From NCBI GenBank assembly GCA_045538835.1, contig JAZQEF010000002.1:124001-188000 (forward strand): 64,000 nt of DNA, given 5' to 3'. The stretch comes from RGIG6165 sp045538835. GTDB taxonomy: Bacteria > Bacillota > Clostridia > Oscillospirales > Feifaniaceae. Numbering within the stretch: the first letter of the stretch is position 1; each line of letters begins with the position of its first letter. The notes under the pieces were generated by a model that saw nothing but the letters and a program-made list of their open reading frames with translations, made no database searches and had not been told where the DNA came from. This document shows positions 61,036 through 64,000 of the stretch, piece by piece. The position numbers were made by a program, and so were the translations under genes.

Positions 61036-61152
61036 GTAAGGCGCAGATGTATGCGGATGTCCCTACCCTTGCCAAGACCTTTGCATCTGCGGCTTTTTAT
61101 ATAGCGGCAGGCCTCAAAAACGGTCTGCCGCAATTGAACTTATATTCCTTAC
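61036..61152 (+). ncRNA. Candidate structured RNA upstream of smpB
   Basis: Closing stem GTAAGG/CCTTAC (61036-61041/61147-61152) encloses two hairpins: CGCAGATG/CATCTGCG (61042-61049/61084-61091), followed by GCTTTTTAT, and GCGGCAGGCC/GGTCTGCCGC (61104-61113/61122-61131). The one non-canonical pair in the second hairpin, and the next pairs outward or inward of the other two stems, are G-U only on the plus strand. No ORF. Family unknown; it could instead be a leader or a palindromic repeat. Confidence 0.45.
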
Positions 61153-61261
61153 GAGGACGACAAATTTAAAGTATAAAAATTTAACAAGTTTAAGGCTTAT
61201 GGGGTTTGATTTCCTTTGACCTTTTAATTTTAACATTTATGTTACATTATTGCAAGAAATA

Positions 61262-61290
61262 TGGACAAACAATAATTTAGATTATATAAT
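61262..61290 (+). promoter_or_regulatory. smpB promoter
   Basis: TGGACA (61262-61267), 17-nt spacer, TATAAT (61285-61290). The preceding 61153-61261 is AT-rich and holds an inverted repeat TAACAT-TT-ATGTTA near 61231-61244, otherwise nothing I recognise. Confidence 0.75.
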
Positions 61291-61314
61291 ATACAAGCAA
61301 CTGGAGGTGCGTCT

Positions 61315-61785
61315 ATGGCAGCAGACAACAAGAATATCCGTCAGATCGCGGCAAATAAAAAGGCGTACCATGACTATTTTGTGACAGAATCGCTTGAAGC
61401 AGGTATTTCTCTTTCGGGTACGGAAGTTAAAAGCATTCGTTTGGGACAGGTCAATCTCAAGGACTCGTATTGTATGATTGAAAACGGTCAGGTCATCCTG
61501 CACGGTATGCATATAAGTCCGTATGAAAAGGGTAACATTTTCAATAAAGACCCGCTTCGCAAAAGGGTGCTTCTTCTCCACAAGCGTGAGATACTGCGTC
61601 TTTTCGACAAAGTGAGGCTTGACGGTATGACTCTCATTCCCTTATTGCTGTATTTTTCGGGTTCAAAAGTTAAAATTGAACTTGGCGTCTGCAAGGGAAA
61701 GAAATTATACGATAAGCGTGATGCGGCGGCAGAAAGACAGGCAAAACGCGATATTGACAGAGCATCAAAGGAATTTTTTAAATAA
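61315..61785 (+). CDS. smpB: tmRNA-binding protein SmpB
   Basis: 156 aa. Conserved NKKAYHDYFV, EAGISLSGTEVKSIR, GMHISPYEKGN and KRDIDRASKEFFK end. Brings tmRNA to stalled ribosomes. RBS GGAGGTG. 19 nt before ssrA, so probably cotranscribed with its RNA partner. Confidence 0.97.
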   Translation: MAADNKNIRQIAANKKAYHDYFVTESLEAGISLSGTEVKSIRLGQVNLKDSYCMIENGQVILHGMHISPYEKGNIFNKDPLRKRVLLLHKREILRLFDKVRLDGMTLIPLLLYFSGSKVKIELGVCKGKKLYDKRDAAAERQAKRDIDRASKEFFK

Positions 61786-61804
61786 TATGTAGCAAATTAA
61801 ATAC

Positions 61805-62149
61805 GGGGGCGTAAAGGTTTCGACGGGGACGGTGAAACCGGATAAGCATGTGGAAGTATGGTCTTCCTAAAAACCATAAACTTAAATTTAAACGCTAACG
61901 ATAATTTAGCATACGCTGCCTAATTAAAGGCAGCCGTCTGCCTGCGGAGTACTGCGGCCGCAGAACAGGCGTCGATTAGCAGTGCACCTGAGTGGGGGAC
62001 GGTGATAACCCGCCAAGGATAATCACCTTGCAAAAGCGCAAGCCCGTTCTTCGGCGTGCGCCTGAGGACAATGAGTCGGAGAACTAAACATGTAGAAGGT
62101 CCTGCGGATCCTTTTTCGGACAGGGGTTCGATTCCCCTCGCCTCCACCA
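61805..62149 (+). ncRNA. ssrA: tmRNA
   Basis: 345 nt. Acceptor stem GGGGGCG (61805-61811) with CGCCTCC (62139-62145, one G-U), T arm with GGTTCGATTCC and an encoded CCA end. The reading frame begins at GCT 61894 and gives tag ANDNLAYAA then TAA (61921-61923); with the Ala from the charged tmRNA the tag is AANDNLAYAA, typical of Bacillota. Next to smpB, as usual. Confidence 0.95.
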
Positions 62150-62234
62150 ATCACGTCAATATCCGAAACTATCTTTTTCTACGGAGTTGTTTTATGCCAA
62201 CTTATAGATATATAATAACGATGTTGACACAATA
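62150..62234 (+). other. Spacer after tmRNA with a 13-codon ORF remnant
   Basis: After the tmRNA CCA comes ACGGAG-N7-ATG and an ORF of 13 codons (62193-62234, MPTYRYIITMLTQ). It may be the stub of a gene cut by insertion at the tmRNA end, or chance. Confidence 0.3.
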
Positions 62235-62265
62235 AGAAAAGGTCTCCACAAGGAGACCTTTTTAC
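62235..62265. terminator. Bidirectional terminator
   Basis: AAAAGGTCTCC/GGAGACCTTTT around ACAA, then T-rich; ends both ssrA and the convergent phage-like gene. Confidence 0.92.
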
Positions 62266-62268
62266 TTT

Positions 62269-64000
62269 TTAATTACCGAAATACTTAATGTAGTCTGCTC
62301 TCTTTTTCCAAGTAGGATATTCCGTACCCATAAAGTATAAATACTCTTTCTCAGTATCAGAGAACATATTTGCATAAGAAATGACTTTATCTTTCTTGTC
62401 ATCACCTTTAAGTCCATTTACCGACGCTTTGAACATTGCATAGTTCATCATATCGATTCCGTATGCAAACGCCTCATCTGCTTGTTCTGTGCCGTAAAAA
62501 TAGGTTATCTCTGAATCACCTAAATCAAGCATATCAAAAGCACTTGCTTTCTCTTTTGCATCCAATGATGTATTACCGTTGCTTTCTGCCATATCCCTTG
62601 CAAGTTGCCATAAAACATACTCGGTTTCATCCACTCCAAAGGCTGTTGCTTCTGCTCTCATTTCTACCATATCATCACTTGTGGATGTCAAGTATTGGTA
62701 AAGGTCTGCTTCAGCATCTTTCCTTTGAGTTGCATTTGCGGATTTCCAAGCCTGACTTGACTTAATACGGTTAAGGCTGCTGTCGTACTTTTTCTCCGTC
62801 TCCGGAGTCATATACCGCTTCGCAAGGTCCGATGATTTATCAACGCCTGCTGCTTTTTTCATTCGTGTTTCCATAGCACTTTGAATTTTGTCAGCCTCAT
62901 AGCCACTCTTTAACAAGTCATTGTAAATAATCTCGTATGCCTCTCTGTCATTCGCATAGGCGTTATACAGTATATCCATAAAGTTTTTGCTGTTACCTGA
63001 ATAGTTAATATCAAGTGTGCCTTTCTCCATACGATATTGCATAACGTAGTTATTTGTTTCTATTGCCATTGTCATAAACAGAGATTTAACATCTCTCTTA
63101 ATATTCGCAACCGGGACACCGTACAATCTTGCTATCTCTGCAAAAAGCTGTGCTGATGCTTCAACCACCGTGTACTTGCTTTCACCTTTGACCGCTTTGT
63201 ACATATTTGTTATTGCATTGATAGTTTTAGTGATTGACTCTGCATCCATACGCTTAACATCGTAACCTTGTATTATCGACACAATATCTTTCGCAAATGG
63301 TACATAGTTCAAAGGATTAACGGTATCACCTAAGTTTGAATTAAGGAATGTTGTATCTTCTCCGTCACCCACAAATGAGGCTAACCACTTTTCCCAATAG
63401 TCCTCTTCTTTGTCATCATCTCGCATTGCATCAATGATTGATTGTGCTGCGGCATTTATAATACCTGCTACTGCAAGCGAGATTGCCGTTCTGCCAAGTC
63501 TGTTTACAGCCTTCTTCTTTGCATCACCTTTTGAGTTTTTAGCATCGTATGCCGCCGCAATAGCCATATTATATTGCTTTGTCGGCTCACCCATAAATGA
63601 CGTTGCCATTTTAGTTAAGTTATCGGCACTTCTCATTATCTGACTTCTCTGCAATATGCCGTCAACAACTTGTGTATGGTCTACAATTTCCGTAAATCTT
63701 TTCGCAACTGCATTGTAATACTCTTCCGAGCCAACTGTAAGGTCGTTACGCTTTGCTCTTGTTTCTGCTTCAACCGCATTCCATAACTGTCCCCAAGAAA
63801 AACTATCTGCCATTGACGCACCAAGCATACTCCATTGCTTTACCTTTTCGAGTTTACTTGCATTATCAAACAGTATGTCTTTCATCTGTCTGCCTGTGTT
63901 GATGTCAAAATATCCCCAGTCTTTCCACTGAGCAATAGGAGCATACTTTTTAGCCTTTTTCCACCCTTTTAACGGTCTGAATAATCCTGATACAAGATAA
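62269..64000 (-). CDS. Large phage-type protein, C-terminal part (LPD38-like)
   Basis: At least 576 residues, the frame open through position 64000, so the N-terminus lies beyond the window; the ATG at 63885 is internal, since in-frame coding (YLVSGLFRPLKGWKKAKKYA...) continues above it. Segments RSADNLTKMATSFMGEPTKQ and a helix AISLAVAGIINAAAQSIIDAM resemble the end of large polyvalent/virion proteins of phages and integrative elements (LPD38 type). The rest is helical, charged and unassigned. Its position beside ssrA, a common att site, suggests a prophage or ICE. Confidence 0.6.
   Translation of the reverse strand, partial: YLVSGLFRPLKGWKKAKKYAPIAQWKDWGYFDINTGRQMKDILFDNASKLEKVKQWSMLGASMADSFSWGQLWNAVEAETRAKRNDLTVGSEEYYNAVAKRFTEIVDHTQVVDGILQRSQIMRSADNLTKMATSFMGEPTKQYNMAIAAAYDAKNSKGDAKKKAVNRLGRTAISLAVAGIINAAAQSIIDAMRDDDKEEDYWEKWLASFVGDGEDTTFLNSNLGDTVNPLNYVPFAKDIVSIIQGYDVKRMDAESITKTINAITNMYKAVKGESKYTVVEASAQLFAEIARLYGVPVANIKRDVKSLFMTMAIETNNYVMQYRMEKGTLDINYSGNSKNFMDILYNAYANDREAYEIIYNDLLKSGYEADKIQSAMETRMKKAAGVDKSSDLAKRYMTPETEKKYDSSLNRIKSSQAWKSANATQRKDAEADLYQYLTSTSDDMVEMRAEATAFGVDETEYVLWQLARDMAESNGNTSLDAKEKASAFDMLDLGDSEITYFYGTEQADEAFAYGIDMMNYAMFKASVNGLKGDDKKDKVISYANMFSDTEKEYLYFMGTEYPTWKKRADYIKYFGN

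Noticed and set aside
61036..61152. Lysine, T-box, FMN or THF riboswitch for the rpe-dapF-dapL operon
   Set aside because: None of the core motifs (AGAGGTGC, GGGTGGNACCGCG, CCGACCGG or the THF core) is present, and pairing favours the plus strand, away from dapL.
63883..63885. ATG as the start of the phage-like gene
   Set aside because: The same frame is open and protein-like to the window edge, and there is no ribosome binding site at this ATG.
1..64000. CRISPR arrays, tandem repeats, insertion sequences, rRNA or tRNA genes
   Set aside because: I saw no regularly spaced repeats, transposase ORFs, rRNA motifs or tRNA cloverleaf apart from the tmRNA ends.

Overview
The window looks like chromosome of an anaerobic, endospore-forming, low-to-moderate G+C Bacillota (Clostridia). 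The evidence: a germination protease (gpr), the WalRK-YycHI signalling operon, the LL-diaminopimelate aminotransferase route (dapL, dapF), a CIRCE/HrcA heat-shock operon, oxygen-sensitive radical SAM enzymes, strong sigma-A promoters (TTGACA-N17-TATAAT type) and GGAGG ribosome binding sites. Species cannot be fixed from the sequence alone. About 58 protein genes, one tmRNA, one lysine riboswitch and many bidirectional terminators are supported.

1-5 kb: murA (only its 5' end), yycI, yycH, walK and walR on the minus strand (cell-wall control). 5-16.9 kb: an E2-like acyltransferase with an altered catalytic motif, a lysine-riboswitch-controlled NhaC-type transporter, an AEC transporter, a small operon with an HTH protein and an FtsL-like protein, lexA with its SOS box, a YerB-like lipoprotein, an SGNH hydrolase, an XRE/ImmA pair, an Ldh/Mdh-family dehydrogenase, a lipase-like hydrolase and a YtqA-type radical SAM protein. 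17-19.6 kb: kdgK-eda-rraA-like, for 2-keto-3-deoxygluconate breakdown.

19.8-33.4 kb: the information-processing block rpoB-rpoC-rpsL-rpsG-fusA-tuf, then guaB and ylmH, all on the minus strand, with a clean promoter and two long hairpins ahead of rpsL. 34-39 kb on the plus strand: lepA-hemW, a lipoprotein and a 53-codon small protein. 39-48.4 kb on the minus strand: tex, an EamA exporter, hrcA-grpE-dnaK-dnaJ-rnhA behind two CIRCE operators (hrcA seems to start at ACG), and gpr. 48.5-61 kb: an EIIC-like membrane protein, rpsT, deoC, a PflX-like radical SAM protein, a class-I amidotransferase, a sugar ABC transporter lacking its ATPase, a DUF2318-like protein and rpe-dapF-dapL-ybaK-asnB. 61-64 kb: smpB-ssrA, followed by a phage-type large protein that runs off the window; this suggests a mobile element sits at the tmRNA 3' end.

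The least explained pieces are two non-coding stretches with convincing nested stems: 10198-10398, next to the lexA promoter and best read on the minus strand, and 61036-61152, upstream of smpB and best read on the plus strand. Also worth attention are the terminator that doubles as the asnB ribosome-binding-site cover, the ACG start of hrcA, the natural Arg at the streptomycin position of S12, and operator-like palindromes shared by two distant promoters. I did not find a clearly new defence or biosynthetic system.
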